Origin: Natronolimnobius baerhuensis
Lineage (GTDB): Archaea; Halobacteriota; Halobacteria; Halobacteriales; Natrialbaceae
NCBI RefSeq assembly: GCF_002177135.1
Contig: NZ_MWPH01000002.1
Location: 124,001 to 188,000 of the forward strand
Length of the DNA: 64,000 nucleotides
Direction: 5' to 3'
Below, in pieces: positions 63,503-64,000 of this stretch. The notes under the pieces were generated by a model. It had not been told where the DNA came from, searched no databases, and worked only from the letters and a program-made list of their open reading frames with translations. The position numbers were made by a program, and so were the translations under genes. The first letter of the stretch is position 1. Each line of letters begins with the position of its first letter.

Positions 63503-64000
63503 ATGGCTTCATTCGAGACATCGACAGCGGAGATCGAAACGAGTCTGTTTATTACCGTTTCCGGGCCACCTGGCTGTGGCGCGACGACGCTGTGTGAACG
63601 CCTCGCTGACGCGATTGGCTGTCCGTACGTCTCCGGCGGCGACATCTTCCGTGAACTCGCCGAAGACCGCGAGATGAGTCTCAACCAACTAACGGCTAAA
63701 GCCGAGGAATCCGACGAGATCGACCGCGCACTCGATCAACGGCTCCAGCAAATCGCCGAGAAATGGGGCACGGCAAACAAACCCTTCATCCTCGAGTCAC
63801 GACTCGCTGGCTGGCTCGCCGGCGAACGTGCCGACCTGCGAATCTGGCTCGATGCCCCCGAATCCGTCCGCCTCGAGCGCATCGAGGGCCGACTCGAGAC
63901 CGAAGCAGAGATGCGTGTTCGAGAAGTCAGTGAGGCGGGTCGGTATCAGTCCTATTACGACATCGATCTCAACGACCGCGAGTTCTACGACCTGCACATC
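63503..64000 (+). CDS. Cytidylate-kinase-like protein (3' end missing)
   Basis: The first 166 codons run to the window edge without a stop. The reading VSGGDIFRELAEDREMSLNQL, FILESRLAGWLAGERADLRIWLDAP and RYQSYYDIDLNDREFYDL is that of archaeal CMP kinases. The P-loop, however, reads GPPGCGATTL, with Ala in place of the invariant Walker A lysine. It therefore may be a paralogue with changed or lost activity, and a canonical cmk elsewhere in the genome is expected. The ATG at 63503 gives MASFETSTAEIETSLF, with a T-rich promoter element near 63470-63478. Confidence 0.8.
   Translation, partial: MASFETSTAEIETSLFITVSGPPGCGATTLCERLADAIGCPYVSGGDIFRELAEDREMSLNQLTAKAEESDEIDRALDQRLQQIAEKWGTANKPFILESRLAGWLAGERADLRIWLDAPESVRLERIEGRLETEAEMRVREVSEAGRYQSYYDIDLNDREFYDLHI

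Noticed and set aside
1..64000. CRISPR array
   Set aside because: No regularly spaced direct repeats of 28-37 bases and no cas genes were found.

Overview
The window is chromosomal DNA of a haloarchaeon, most likely of the Natrialbales type (Natrialba, Haloterrigena or Natronorubrum-like; I cannot fix the genus). The signs are very acidic proteins, GC-rich genes, twin-arginine signal peptides with lipoboxes, archaeal information-processing genes (PriS, GINS, Cdc48, RtcB/archease, S8e, archaeal GluRS), mevalonate-pathway genes, TATA boxes about 28 bases before start codons (leaderless mRNAs), and a strong excess of the hexamer CTCGAG.

Layout. 0.1-13 kb: cupredoxin lipoprotein, GluRS, TspO, prenyl synthase idsA and RNase J, an amino-acid permease-UspA fusion, panB, two HAD hydrolases and GfcR. 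13-18 kb: a secreted redox group, consisting of an acidic lipoprotein, a glucose/sorbosone-dehydrogenase-like beta-propeller with a long acidic insertion, and a two-domain cupredoxin, followed by PhoU. 18-24 kb: UspA, rtcB, an IS200/IS605-type element carrying only tnpB, a lipoprotein, a double DoxX membrane protein and archease. 24-33 kb: GNAT, priS-GINS, peroxiredoxin, Lrp/AsnC and HalOD1 regulators, cdc48 with an overlapping small Hsp20-like gene, a TatD-like hydrolase and DUF2150. 33-36 kb: an AT-rich island with one pilin-like surface protein. 36-46 kb: HMG-CoA synthase, a SafE/CcoI copper pair, an AI-2E family transporter, glycine decarboxylase gcvPA-gcvPB and a membrane protein. 46-53 kb: a four-PAS histidine kinase, pstS-pstC-pstA without pstB, and a divergent AbrB-PhoU regulator. 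53-64 kb: UspA, S8e, a PQQ-repeat propeller, malic enzyme, coaD, an exosome-linked RNA-binding protein, a band-7 protein, an E1-like/YcaO fusion, a lipoprotein and a cytidylate-kinase-like gene cut by the window end.

How the genes work together. Isoprenoid lipid synthesis is represented by HMG-CoA synthase and idsA. Phosphate uptake and sensing are represented by pstSCA, the AbrB-PhoU protein and PhoU. RNA repair is represented by RtcB and archease. Extracytoplasmic electron transfer is a plausible role for the dehydrogenase and cupredoxin group. No tRNA, rRNA or CRISPR array was recognised.

Beyond genes, the most interesting structure is in the intergenic DNA: two families of dispersed imperfect palindromes placed directly behind stop codons, one of them with stems that differ between copies but still pair; a 101-bp element with perfect 16-bp terminal inverted repeats; and a tnpB element whose two same-orientation hairpins and 3' end predict a guide RNA.
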